A stretch of 15,025 nucleotides of DNA from Rhizopus sp. PT2906 (taxonomy: Eukaryota > Mucoromycota > Mucoromycetes > Mucorales > Rhizopodaceae). The notes beneath the pieces were generated by a model. That model did no database searches. It was not told the DNA's origin and worked only from the letters and a program-made list of their open reading frames with translations. The position numbers and the translations under genes are program-made. The DNA lies in NCBI GenBank assembly GCA_025529335.1, contig JAMYHX010000723.1:1-15025 (forward strand), given 5' to 3'. Each line of letters opens with the position of its first letter. The first letter of the stretch is position 1. Shown piece after piece: positions 1 through 10,784 of the stretch.

Positions 1-91
1 AGAGAATAGGTGAACTTGTGCCTAGCTGATTTGTAGGTTCTGACATTAAAGAAAAGGGAGAAGAAGTGAGTTTAAATTATGTGCATAATAA

Positions 92-1780
92 TCAAGTTTT
101 TATTGTAGGTTGCGTGTAGTAAATAAAGTAAATCAATAGGAACAAGAGGACGATAAACACCCATCCACCAATGATAATATAGATCACTGTGACAGGACCA
201 AGACTTCGTGCTGCGTTTGTATCGCTAAGGACAGCAACGAGGGTGGATGTCCAGAGAATGCAGGTGAATGAAGCAGTTCGAAAAAAGTTGATCTTGTCGA
301 CATAGCAAGGACGTGTCTTGATGTTGTAGCAGATCATGGTCAACAAGATTGTGATGGATAAGATGGCGCGCATTCGATTTACTTTGGTGGTTGATTCAAC
401 CAGTAAAAAGACTATGGCTAACAAAAGACCTACATAGCATTGTGAATGTTTGATTTATTTTTCTTGATTTTTTTTTTTTTTTGCTTACCCATGTTCTTGA
501 TAAAGGCCACACTGATAGATTTATAGGCAATTTCGTCTTTTGATGGCACTCGTTCATAACTTGTCAGAAAGATGGTGGTTAGAAAGTAAGCAAGAAAGTA
601 ACCAACGAGTGAGAGCCAGAGATAAAGTTGTCGATTGATATCGGATGAGTGACATCGAAGGGTTGTGCTGAAGTCATTGTCGGGTATATTTAACAATTGG
701 CAAGCTGCTGAACTAACAAAGGTTGTCTAGTATGATTAGTTAATAAAAACAAGTTCTTACGTTGTTTCTTTGTTATTACCAAAATGGGTATATACAATAA
801 CGTCTATATGAAAGAATAAGTCAAAACATAGAAAAGACAATGTAAAGTCTTCTTACAGCAACAGGTATAAACCATCGAACCCAACGAGTGGATATTCTAT
901 AAGGATAGATGGTATTGATGTAATGAATAATCAAGCCAAGGATCAGGCTGGAGCATGTCACTGCAAAAGCTGTCCAGAGTGAATAAGTATACCAAGCTGG
1001 AGTTCGCATGTCAGGCATCAGTCCTCCTGCATTCAGGATAAATGATACAGCAGCTGACTTGCCTGAGACATAACCTGCCTGACTGACAGTGATGAGATCT
1101 CGCAAGGGAAATGTCATGAGCTGGAAGAACTCGATGATCAAAATGGTGATCTGAACCCAGTTAGACCACATGGATGTATCCCAAGTGGAGAATCTGGTAT
1201 CATAAACAGCATTGATGTGTTCATCCTGATCGCCATATAGTTTCCGTTTTTCCATGTAATAACATCGTTGTCGAGTGATCAAATAGAGGTTGATGGAGAG
1301 GATGAATACGAACAAGACAGCGTGTAGTAAACTACTGCCGTGTGAATTGACAGCACTGATGAGGATGATGAGAGAAATGAGAAAGGTCAAGATGAAAAGA
1401 AGCGAAAAGAGATGATAGAATTTAGCAGCATAGACTCTTTGATGTGAAGCAATAGGAATAGCATCTTGTTTAAAGGGTTGTTTAACAATTAAATTTTGCC
1501 AGAGAACAGTTGAGAGAGTTAAGAGAGGTATTCGAAAGGTTGTCTTTACTTGTGTTGATATGTTGTCTACTAGTAAATATATTTCTTGTTGCTGACTCAC
1601 TTCTTGATCGCCCCTTTGATCTATTGGGACTTTATGCCATTCTGTGTACCAGAAATAGAAAATAAAAGAGATAAAGAGCAAAAAGATGATGGCAAAGAAT
1701 AGCACGATCGATACTGTATTATTGCCCTGATGATCTGTGTATTGTTGTTGATATGATGCATATCCAATAGAACTATTCAT
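92..1780 (-). CDS. Unrecognised multi-pass membrane protein, four exons
   Basis: I do not recognise the family. The spliced model is 857-1780, 780-803, 489-726 and 92-429 (minus strand), giving 507 residues. The introns are 53, 53 and 59 nt, all GT...AG, and frame is kept at every junction. Exon 2 is only 24 nt and completes a hydrophobic helix spanning exons 1-3 (FIPVA/TLLYIPIL/TTFV). Hydrophobic stretches lie near residues 23-45, 121-144, 151-169, 208-226, 267-290, 303-325 and about 345-370, with four more in the last 115 residues, so about 10-11 membrane segments. A hydrophilic segment at about 46-115 is probably a loop on one side of the membrane. The N-terminus has no cleavable signal peptide that I can see; the first segment probably acts as an anchor. 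The start at 1780 is the first ATG of the open frame. A transporter, channel or receptor-like protein are all possible. No motif decides, so no function is assigned. Confidence 0.78.
780..803 (-). other. 24-nt microexon of the membrane-protein gene
   Basis: This exon encodes eight residues (TLLYIPIL) between introns 804-856 and 727-779. It is bounded by an AG acceptor and a GT donor and is phase 0 on both sides. Using the alternative donor 19 nt downstream (the second GTAAG) would leave a 34-nt intron and break the frame into exon 3, so the 24-nt version is preferred. Skipping it would also keep frame but shorten a membrane helix. Confidence 0.65.
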
Positions 1781-1968
1781 AAGGAAAGAGAAAAAAAAGA
1801 AAGAGAATGAAGTAATGTCACTATTTAGGATATTTAATGATTTCCTTTAATGGCATCTTGTTTTTTATTTCTATATGTTGTGACAGTTGTGCGAGACAGA
1901 GGAGAGGAACAGAGAGAGAGAGAGAGAAAAAGGAAGAGCCTGAGATTATAATTTTTCTTTTTTCTTAA
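1781..1968. promoter_or_regulatory. Divergent promoter region with GA microsatellite
   Basis: 188 bp separate the start codons of the membrane-protein gene (leftward) and BRN1 (rightward). The interval holds a CT/T-rich stretch, a purine tract and a GA run at about 1910-1927. No clear TATA box is visible, so transcription start sites cannot be placed. Shared regulation of the two genes is possible but unproven. Confidence 0.5.
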
Positions 1969-4510
1969 ATGAGTCATCGATCAAATAAGAGACACATCAA
2001 CATGCCTTCAACAAGTAGTCATGGTGCAACCAATTCGACTCTTCAGCCTTCAGTACCTGCCTTAACTCCAGCTCAAATGTATTCTAATTTTGAAGAATGG
2101 ATCAAGCTGTGCACAGATAATGTACCTCATAAAAAGACACAATGTTCAACTTTATATTGAATCCTTCTCTTCTTTTCTTTTATAGAAAGTAAATGCAAGC
2201 AATACTTGGACATTTGCCTTGATTGATTATTTTCATGAAATGACCTTTCTTCGTGACGGAGACACCATCAACTTTCAAAAGGCCTCTTGTACCTTGGACG
2301 GGTGTGTCAAGATTTACACGTCACGTGTAGACTCTGTAGCGACAGAGACAGGCAAACTATTAAGTGGTCTTGCTGATAGCTCACGTATATATTAAACAAA
2401 CAAGAAGGATGCCTACTCCTAATCTAATTTTGCCCTAAATAGACGATAACGAAGATGAAGAACGCAAGGAAAGAAAAGTTCGACGAAAGGTATGCTTGTA
2501 TCTACTTTTCTTTGTTGACTGACTGACACACTATTCTATATAAAGACGCAAAAGTCAGATGCAAGTTTGGTAAAGGATTTTAGTTCGATTTCACTCAAAA
2601 AGTTCGATTTGGATTTTGCAGTTGATCCTTTATTCAAAAAGACATCGGCTGATTTTGATGAAGGAGGAGCCAGAGGACTGTTATTGAATCATTTGGGCAT
2701 TGATCGTCATTGTAAGATTATTTTTGATGCTTCAGATTCAACAGTGGACTGCGATACGGAAGATGAAGAAGAAGAGGTGGAGGAGGAGAAGAAGGAAGAA
2801 GAGAAAGAGGACGAAATAGATGACCCCATGGATGAAGATAATGAAGACGATAGTGTGGATAATACCACAGAGAATAATCCAAAAGATAATTCAAGTAATG
2901 CAGAGAATAATAGCTCAGAAATCAAAGTTCAATTGCCAGACGGATCTCACATGACAGAGATCTCCCGGTTAAAATGTAACACATATTGCTGATTTATGCT
3001 TGTGTGATATTGACTTTTTGGTACACTAGGTAAATTACCGAGTTTGGAACTTCTTGAGGAGTTACACATTGTGCCTTCTCTCAAGGGGTTTGATTTTTTC
3101 AATGACGATTTAGAAATACCTGAATTGCACAGTGATACAGACGATCCATTTGAAGACCAACAACCAGAAGAAGGAAATGACTTTTTGAACTTTAATGATT
3201 ACGACATAGATTACAATAACAATGATAATATGGACCCCTTCTTGTTAAGTACAGGATTAGAGGACGATAATATTGGAAATGACGACCCAGAGCTAGATGA
3301 AGGCGAAAGAGGATTCCCCGAGAAGGATTACCTGAGTGCTTTACTCAATAATGAAAATCAAGACCTGTTTAACTATTTCGACAATACACTTGTCAAGAAC
3401 TGGGCAGGACCTGAGCATTGGAAGCTACGAAAGGCGCCAACGACGACTATGACGACAATAAACGAAAAAAGAGTGATTACGGATGCACAAGAAGGTAAGA
3501 GCATAGACTGTCTTTAAATAAAGGGACATAATTTATTTATATAAATGTATATTAGAAGGAGGAGAAGACAGGTCAAAGAAGAAGAGACAAGAGCAATTGA
3601 TCGATTTTACTGCGTCTGATGAAGATGAAGACGAAGATATCATATTTGAACAAACAAACAAGAAGCTTACATTACCTACATCCATGATGAATAACCCATC
3701 TAAACATCTTTTACCAGACGATATCCATTTTTCATCAAAGCAGCTTCTTCAATACTTTTTAAAACCCATGTTTCCTGTAAGTCAAATAAAATATAAGGGA
3801 ATGATATATTTGCTTACTTTGTTAATAGATTAATGCAAACAAGAAAAAGAATATTGATGCTACAGTTCCTCAAAAGACATCAGAAGAACCCGATGCGAAC
3901 TTTTGGGCAGAACAAATGCAAAGTTTTGGAGACTATGATGTTGAATATGATAACGATGCTCCGGCAGATATGACGGATAATCCTGAACCAAGTAAGTAGA
4001 GAGAGAGAATTTTATTTATATAACATTTATTTATATATCTATACATGTGCAATAGCTATATTGAGTGCTATAGAAGATTCATCTTTTTTCTATCAAGACG
4101 ACTACCTACCTGATAGTCAATATGAGGATACGCCCGAGATTTATGGCGATACATTGATTGCCAATCATATAAGAAAGACAGCTAAACCACTTTATGTAAA
4201 CTATGCAAGACAGGCAAAGAGGGTTGATGTGAAAAAATTAAAGGATAATCTATGGAAGGCCTTAACTAACCATACGGAAAGAATGAATGGAACACAAAAG
4301 TTTACAGATGTAGTAAATAACTTGAAAAAGATGTATTCACCCAAAGTTATGAAAGATATCTCCGTGCCATTCTGTTTTATATGTTTACTTCATCTAGCCA
4401 ACGAAAAGGATTTAGTCATCATGGGTCATAATCAAGACGATGATTTCGTGCTAGGTGACGATATTTTAAATGAAGTTACCATTTGTCAAAGTGCCGTATC
4501 CCATGAATAA
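1969..4510 (+). CDS. BRN1: Condensin complex kleisin subunit (Brn1/CAP-H, barren)
   Basis: Kleisin of condensin I; in the family it bridges the Smc2 and Smc4 heads and recruits the HEAT subunits, to compact mitotic chromosomes. The eight exons are 1969-2121, 2186-2384, 2443-2489, 2546-2975, 3030-3494, 3556-3776, 3829-3991 and 4056-4510. All introns are 52-64 nt GT...AG. The product is 710 residues (yeast Brn1 is about 750). Conserved landmarks in order: NFEEWIKLCTDN then TWTFALIDYFHEM (about 40-70), the N-terminal SMC-binding segment; NFQKASCTLDGCVKIY and RVDSVATETGKLLSGL; DPLFKKTSADFDEGGARG (about 160-177); a very acidic stretch (about 203-240); an aspartate-rich middle; and the C-terminal winged-helix region with KRVDVKKLKDNLW (about 614-626) and FICLLHLANEK. 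The ATG directly follows an in-frame TAA (1966-1968), which supports this start, although an additional upstream exon is not excluded. AATAAA-like signals overlap the stop codon. Confidence 0.93.
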
Positions 4511-4795
4511 ATAAATAAATTTTACCAAACATTTGGAATCAACATTAGAAATGACACCTTGCTTATTTCATGTTAGCTTTATCCTATTGGTCCGATAATT
4601 TATATCTAGGACAATGACATCCCAATTCAAGCTCAGAGGCCTCTAAAACAAAAGATGTAATCAGTGAGCAGGATGGCGCAATACTATGGTGTTTCTTAGC
4701 AACAAGTTGTCATGTTACATAAACCAAAAAGCTTAATAATATTTAAATAAGCACGCTTTTCCTATTTCCTTTTTCTTTTTTATACTACTTTCATC
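4511..4795 (+). promoter_or_regulatory. Upstream region of the sulfate permease
   Basis: 285 bp between the BRN1 stop and the permease start. It holds BRN1 3' processing signals at its left edge and a perfect 10-bp palindrome AGAGGCCTCT (4635-4644). It also holds ATGGCGCAAT at 4673-4682, an AT-rich TATA-like stretch around 4738-4750 and a pyrimidine-rich run up to the ATG. The decamer is one base from the symmetric ATGGCGCCAT form bound by the Neurospora sulfur regulator CYS3, and its right half fits the RYAAT motif linked to yeast Met4. A role in sulfur control is inference. Confidence 0.45.
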
Positions 4796-7100
4796 ATGTC
4801 TTCAAAAAAAGATCAACTACCACGAAGACATGCCAGTGAAATCATTATTGACTATGAACCGGAATCATACAAACAACAGACACAAAAATTTTTAAAACAA
4901 TTACCTCATAATACAAAAGAATATGCCATTAGCTTATTTCCTATTATGACCTGGATACATCGATATAACCTTCATTGGCTATTCCGTGATGTTATTGCTG
5001 GTCTTACTGTCGGTGTGGTCGTCGTACCGCAGAGTATGGGTTATGCCAAGATTGCTCAACTTCCTCCACAGTATGGTTTATAGTAAGTTCAATGATATAA
5101 TTGCCACGCTTTTACTTATATGATTAATTAATAGCACTGCCTTTGTCGGTCTTTGTGTCTATTGTTTATTTGCTACATCAAAAGATATCAGTATCGGTCC
5201 TACAGCTGTCATGTCACTCTTGGTCGGACAGACAATCACAAAAATCACAAGCGAAACACCTACGATCACCGGTCCCGAAATTGCTGTGACAATGTCTTTG
5301 TTGACAGGTGCTATTGCCATGTTCATCGGACTCGTTCGTCTCGGTATTCTTGTCGACTTTATTCCTGGTCCTGCTATAGCTGGCTTTATGACAGGATCAG
5401 CCATCACAATTTCGATCGGACAGTGGCCAAAACTATTTGGTATGAAGGGCATTAACACACAAGACTCAAGTTATCTCATCTTTGGAAACTTTTTCAAAAA
5501 CTTACCAAATACTAAACTGGATGTCGCCTTTGGTCTCAGCGGTCTCGTCTGGCTTTATGGTGTTCGTTATGGCTGCCAATACCTCAGCCGACGCTATCCC
5601 AAGTACTCGACAACATTTTTCTTCTTTAGCATCATGCGAAACGGTCTTCTCATCATCTTTGCCACATTGATTGCATTCTTGATCAACATTGGTAAGACGA
5701 CAAGTCCCATTAGTATCCTCAAGACAGTTCCTGCTGGATTTCAAGCTATGGCCGTACCTACCATAACAGCAAACAGCATATCATCCGTCGCGAGCTCACT
5801 CCCTTCTGGTGTGATTATCCTTATTCTTGAACACGTGGCTATTGCAAAATCATTTGGTCGTATCAACGATTATTCAATCAATCCTAACCAAGAGATCGTT
5901 GCCATCGGTTTTACCAACATCTGGGCATCCTTCTTTGGCGCATACCCATCAACTGGCTCCTTCTCTCGTACTGCGATCAAGGCAAGATCTGGTGTCAAGA
6001 CACCTATCGCCGGTATCTTTTCTGCACTGGTTGTTGTCCTCGCACTGTATGCACTGACGCCTGCCTTCTACTATATTCCCGATGCCAGTCTTGCTGCCGT
6101 CGTGATACATGCAGTATCCGATCTTGTTTCTGGACCTGATTATATCAAGCGTCTTGCCCAAGTCTCGCTCTGGGAACTCTTTGTCTTTGTTGCCGGTGTC
6201 GTCATTACCTTCTTCACCACGGTTGAATATGGTATCTATGCTGCCGTTGGTCTTTCCTTCATCATTCTTCTCTTCCGTATCGCCCGTCCCCGGTTCTGGT
6301 CTCTTGGACGTATTCCTTTATCAAACACTACGACAACTTATGACAAAAAGCAGCCTTTAGATTACGCACAAAGCTATCTTTATGTGCCTCAAGACCACCC
6401 ATCACTCGGTAAACTGGTCGAAGAGCTGCCCTCAGGTATTCTGATGTGTCGTATAGACGAAAGTTTGACGTACCCCAACTCGGCCTATATCTCTGACAAG
6501 ATCATTGCTTACTGCAAAGAGCACACTCGCCGCCATTCTCAATCCATCAGCAAGGGTGACCGTGCATGGAACGACGACTCAAACCCTGCTCGTGATGCTG
6601 CTCGTGCCCAACTGCCTCGTCTGCATGCGCTGATTATCGACTGTAGCAGCGTTAATCGTCTGGATTCAAGCGGTCTTCAAGCCATTGTTGATGCTCAAAA
6701 CGCACTCAATCGATACGCTGGTCACCATGTCGAATTCCACTTTGCAAACATTACTAATCTCTCCATTCGTACCTGTCTGATCGCTGCTGGGTTCGCTAAC
6801 CAACCTCGTTTTGGTCTGGATGAAGATAATCTTGGTCCTCGTGAAATTTTACCTATCGTGCCTGCTTCCAAGGATGGTCCTCTTCAACGTCAACAGACTG
6901 CTTCTAGTAGCGACGAAAGTGTAGAACATGTTGAGACACACTATGACCAATCCAAGTTCTCCGATGCTGAAAGTGCCAATACTGCTTACTCGATTCCTTT
7001 ACCTCGAGACAAGTATCCTTTCTTCCATTGGAGTGCGGATGAAGCGGTCAAAACGGCACAAAAGACACTCGCATACAGATCAGTCGAACTTGAAGAATAG
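4796..7100 (+). CDS. SulP/SLC26 sulfate permease with STAS domain
   Basis: Plasma-membrane sulfate (or related anion) transporter of the SulP family, similar in architecture to yeast Sul1/Sul2. There are two exons, 4796-5082 and 5135-7100, with a 52-nt intron that splits a tyrosine codon; the product is 750 residues. The sulfate-transporter signature PQSMGYAKIAQLPPQYGLY lies at 78-96, followed by FATSKDISIGPTAVMSLL. Many hydrophobic segments follow to about residue 490, as expected for a 14-helix SulP core. The C-terminal STAS domain (about 511-690) includes LHALIIDCSSVNRLDSSGLQ. A 60-70 residue charged tail with serine and glutamate follows. The N-terminal cytosolic part is about 55 residues. 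The start is the first ATG after a pyrimidine-rich leader. A poly(A) signal AATAAA lies at 7183-7188. Substrate is inferred from the family; molybdate or other anions are not excluded. Confidence 0.93.
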
Positions 7101-7339
7101 ATTACATATACCTTTTTTGCATCCTTTTCTTTTTAATATTTATTATTGTTGCTACATAATACAACATACAAAAACTTGTATAAATAAAGCTTTATTCATC
7201 ATTTATTATTTTACTTTTTAAGACAAGATTATAATAACATCTTGGATATAAAGAAGAACATATACGCTTTCTCTCTTTCTGTGACATTTTACTTAATATT
7301 CATTCTATTTATTTCAATAAATCAAACTAACATTACAAA
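7101..7339. other. Convergent 3' intergenic region (permease / WASP)
   Basis: 239 bp, strongly AT-rich, between two stop codons facing each other. AATAAA at 7183-7188 serves the permease. On the minus strand TTTATT at about 7309-7314 (AATAAA when reversed) is positioned for the WASP transcript. No gene is seen. Confidence 0.6.
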
Positions 7340-9405
7340 TTAATCGTCCCATTCACTGCCGTCACTGTCTGATTCATCATCGTCTGACAAGATGGCCTTT
7401 TTACGGTCATTGAGTGCAGCAATCAAGCTGGTTGCTAAGTCGCCTCCCTTTGCATCAGTTGTGGTTGTAGTTGCTGCCGCTGGTATGCTTCTGTCTCGTT
7501 TGACTTCTGTAGGCGTATTGCGAAGAGCTTGGATGCCTCCTGCAGCTCGAATGGATTCAAGCAAAGCGTTGCGCGAATCACTAGGAGGCGGTGACTGGTT
7601 GGTATTAGCAGAAGAAGGAGGAGTAGGAGAAGTAGGAATGGATGCTGCTTGAACTGGTGGTGGTGGAGGAGGAGGAGGAGGAGGAGGAGGAGAAGGAATA
7701 GATGATGTTTGAACAGGAGGAGCGGGAGGAGGAACAGGAATAGACGATGTTTGAGCAGGAAGGGGAGGTGGTGGCGGGGGCGGTGGAATAGCATCTTGAT
7801 CCGTACTTAAAGTGGGTTCAACAGGTGATGCTGCTGAATATTCATCAGTTGTCGGCGTAAATACTGGAGGAGTCGGTATACTAGAAACATCTAATGAACC
7901 TGTTGACGTTTGTCTTGTTGAAGGTACAGGAGGTGGTGCTCTTCTAGTGGGAGGCGGTCGATTGACTGAAGATGCTTCATATTCTTCGGTCGCTTCTGGG
8001 AATGGGAAAGCTGGTATTGCCGATAAGGCAGGTTGATCATTATCACTCGTCAGCATCTTGTAAGGGTTATTTGACTTTGTAATGCTAGGTGATCGACTAG
8101 GCTGACTAGGTGGCTCTGGCTGTTTGCGTACAGGTGGTGGAGGTGGTGGGAGTGAAGGGCGTGTGATGGTAGTTTCCTGTATTGCTTTTTGCGAAAAGTC
8201 GCTTTCAGTCGTTTTTCTCGGAATGGGAGGAGGAGGGGCTGGAATCGATGATCGCGGTACTGCTATTCGTGTTGAAGGTCGCATAGGCGGTGGCGGGGGC
8301 GCTGTTCTACGAGAAGGGGGTGGTGGAGGCGGTGGACGACGACCTATAGTCAGAAAACATGAGTTTTATTTGCAACAAAAACGATTTCTCTCTTTTTCTT
8401 ACCACCAACAGAGGCTATCTTTCGAGGAGGAGGAGGAGGCGGGGGCCGTGTCTTTTGGTTTGACGAACGAGGAGGTGGTGGCGGTGGTTGTGGCCGTTGT
8501 TGACTGAACCCGCCTCGTTTATTGACAAAATCTTGAATGAATTCCTGATTGTCGTTGATTTCCGTCGTTGTAAGCCCTAAATCCTTCAGTTGGTCAAAGA
8601 AACCGTTCCATTCGGGACTTGAGTTCTGAACACTGAACCCCTTGCTGGGAGTATAGCCGATGTGCCCTAGATGTCTATGATTGTCTTGTATAAACACGCG
8701 TATACATCACACACACGCGTTTCTTACCTAAATTCAGACGGCAGACCAATCTGAGATTTATCCAGTTTTCCTTTTGGCTTTTTGCCGCTTGTTTCTAGTG
8801 AACACATGTATGTTAGCTCAATACCGTAAGTTGACTCATGGATTTACCCTTTTTCTTCCTGTGCGAATGGGTTTCTCTTGAATTCAATTTGTTGAAGAAT
8901 ACATCTGCGTCGTTTATATCTGCAAATGAAAGGCCTGCCATGTATTCCTAGTTATACATGTATAAGTTTTTGTGTGTATGTATATTAGCTTTGTCCTTAT
9001 TTTTACATCTGCAGCAAAGGAATAGAAGAAAGGTGTATGCTTGATAAGTTCAAATCCATCATAAAGTTCTTGTTCCCATATGACACCTTTATGATTCTTA
9101 TGTCCCTTTCTTTAGTCTCTTTCTCTTTACATTTGATTCTTTGTTACCATCAAGTCCACCATTCGAATATAATAGGATCGAGTCTTTTTATCTTTTAAAA
9201 ATGCAATTGCTCCCCATATATTTGAGTATGCCCATCTATTAGGATTAGGATAAGCAACATATAAACGTGCAACAGTGGCCGCATATATTTTCTACAAGAT
9301 GTTAAGCTAAGCTTTTAATTTCGGTAAAGAAACACTTACAGCAGTTGGTAATGCACGTCGTACTTTGTTCTTATCTTCTGCTGTCGATAAAGCAATTGAA
9401 GGCAT
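7340..9405 (-). CDS. LAS17: WASP/Las17 homologue, Arp2/3 activator, seven exons
   Basis: Actin nucleation-promoting factor of cortical patches/endocytic sites. Exons (minus): 9340-9405, 9148-9291, 9007-9096, 8848-8947, 8728-8794, 8403-8674, 7340-8343; introns 48-59 nt; 580 residues (yeast Las17 is 633). The N-terminus MPSIALSTAEDKNKVRRALP and the following TVARLYVAYP, RMVDL, GVIWEQELYDGF and AGLSFADINDADVFFNKLN form the WH1/EVH1 domain (about 1-130). A basic, lysine-rich linker leads to FRHLGHIGYTPSKGF (about 155-170), a reduced CRIB-like segment without the full ISxP start. Proline tracts and SH3-ligand-like PPPP runs fill about 195-480. SRNALLESIRAAGGIQALRN (503-522) is WH2, GGDLATSLIAALNDRKKAI the central helix, and the last 15 residues (DDDESDSDGSEWDD) the acidic Arp2/3-binding tail ending in the diagnostic tryptophan. 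A TATA-like stretch lies upstream (9429-9443). Confidence 0.92.
7635..7800 (-). repeat. Proline-tract tandem repeat inside the WASP gene
   Basis: Three imperfect units begin near 7635, 7695 and 7737 on the plus strand. Each carries a GGAAT(A/G)GA(T/C)G(A/C)TG(T/C)TTGA-like core that encodes a V/AQ(T/A)(S/A)SIP linker, followed by GGA/GGT triplets encoding proline. The unit lengths differ (60 and 42 nt) because the triplet run (about 7654-7692) has expanded. Such runs commonly vary in length between strains. Confidence 0.7.
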
Positions 9406-9643
9406 ATTTAGAAGAAAAGAAAGGAGTGTATATTTTTATAATTCCTTGTGAAGCATTGATAAATTGTCTAAATAGTCACGTGTATATTTTGTCTATGAGT
9501 GCTTCATTTACAGAGTGCTACGTGCGAATTGATAATGGCCCAGATTGCCTTTTGTTTACAACACTATTCACGCACTTAACGAAGCATAAATATAAGAAAA
9601 AACCCAAGCACAAAATAAATAAAAATTCGTGCATTGATGTTTA
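9406..9643 (-). promoter_or_regulatory. WASP upstream region
   Basis: Between the WASP start codon and the 3' end of the transposase pseudogene. An ATTATAAAAATATA-type sequence on the minus strand (about 9429-9443) lies 25-40 nt before the ATG and could serve as TATA element. The rest is AT-rich. I see no gene here; the 100-codon plus-strand open frame has no protein-like features. Confidence 0.4.
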
Positions 9644-10640
9644 TTAAATCGGCTTTCTGTTTAAGCAATCTTTGAATCTTGCAACCGAAGATCTGCAAAA
9701 ACCTTGTAGGTCACTGGTAAGTGCTTGGTTGCAAGCTTCTCTAATTTTTGAAGATAGTGTCTCCTCTTCCAAGAATGTTTCTCTCTTCACTTTACTTTTA
9801 CATACTGACCAAAATTGCTCAATCGGATTGAGCTCAGGTGAATAGGGTGGGAGGCAAATGCAGCCATAGCCATGAGCTTCAATATACTTTCTGATATCAC
9901 CATGGTTATGAATAGGACAATTGTCCATTATTAGATAATGTCCCTTGAACTCTTCGTATTGATTCATAATACTTATTGTTTCAGCCACAAAGTTGAAATG
10001 ATGTTCAGTTACGGTTCCTCCTTTTCCTTTCTCTGGTTTTTTGGTAGCTCCACCAGGCCCTTTTCTCTTTTTTGAAGGAGCTATGACCTTTGGGGTCTTC
10101 AGTTGTATATTTATCACGCCTAAATAAGATATAGCTCTTATGATGGTATGCGATTTTGCTCTTGTCTTGGAGACTTGCACTACTGGTGTCTCTCCTACCG
10201 TGGCCTATGCCATACTTCGCTTCATGTTGACGTTGAAACTAGACTCATCAATAAAGACGCAATTGCTCAAATAATTAATATCAGTCTTCAAAATTTCAGT
10301 AACCCATTGGAATCTAGCCTCTATCTTCGTTTCACCATTGCGCTCTTCGGGCTGGAAGTGAGCTCTTTTCAGTGATATATTGCATTTAGTAGTAATAAAC
10401 TTGTGGAGAGAGGATCTTGATATTTCCGGATCTGTAAAACGACTAGTAAGATCCTCCATCATCTCATCCAAAACAATGCTTGGCTTTTGATCTATGAGAT
10501 TTATAAGATACTCTTTTTGTTCAGAATTTATCGTCAATGGTCTCCCAACAGGTCTACCGCTTCCTGGTTTTCTTAAGCATAGATCTTCGTCTTTTTTCTA
10601 GACTTTCTACTCCTTTAGTATGCCATGTTTGAGCAGTACC
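9644..10640 (-). pseudogene. Tc1/mariner-type transposase pseudogene
   Basis: A DDE transposase of the Tc1/IS630 superfamily on the minus strand. The clear coding part is 10537-9644, about 297 codons. It has FIDESSFN (first catalytic Asp), LIMDNCPIHNHGD (second Asp) and YSPELNPIEQFW (catalytic Glu). Thirty-four residues separate the second Asp and the Glu, the classical Tc1 DD34E spacing. One in-frame amber codon (TAG, 10205-10207) interrupts it right after NVNMKRSMA, where relatives usually have tryptophan. Both halves are in the same frame. Upstream, GRPVGRP (AT-hook-like) is in frame, but the helix-turn-helix part (reading TAQTWHTKG...ESLEKRRR) lies in another frame with stops at about 10560-10600, so the N-terminus is frameshifted or decayed. 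All three catalytic residues survive. I could not find convincing terminal inverted repeats. Confidence 0.82.
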
Positions 10641-10753
10641 TTTACTGTATCTCTAGATCATAACTGGTAAGGTACACTTTCCTATTGATATTGGGCTTTT
10701 TTTCTTTCTCTTTTTCTTTGTTTTAACAAGAACATCCACATAAACTCATTTTC

Positions 10754-10784
<31 letters not shown>

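Noticed and set aside
2707..2925. Serine-rich antisense ORF inside BRN1
   Set aside because: It is the complement of the GAA/GAG/GAT acidic tract (TTC/CTC/ATC read in a shifted frame as serine) and has no other support.
5159..6161. Minus-strand and alternative-frame ORFs inside the sulfate permease
   Set aside because: They lack domain features and overlap the well-supported SulP frame; they arise from its relatively GC-balanced codons.
7392..8507. Several glycine-rich open frames on the plus strand (7392-7652, 7812-8036, 8124-8507)
   Set aside because: They are antisense shadows of the WASP proline tracts: CCN proline codons read as GGN glycine on the other strand. Splice sites and domains support the minus-strand gene.
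9345..9647. 100-codon plus-strand open frame upstream of WASP
   Set aside because: Overlaps the first WASP exon on the opposite strand, has no recognisable motif or codon pattern, and ends in AT-rich transposon-adjacent sequence.
9580..10740. A pair resembling terminal inverted repeats of the Tc1-type pseudogene (AAGAAAAAACCCAA near 9593 versus TTGGGCTTTTTTTCTT near 10683)
   Set aside because: The match is mostly homopolymer, has gaps and does not extend; no TA target duplication could be fixed. Not reported as ends.
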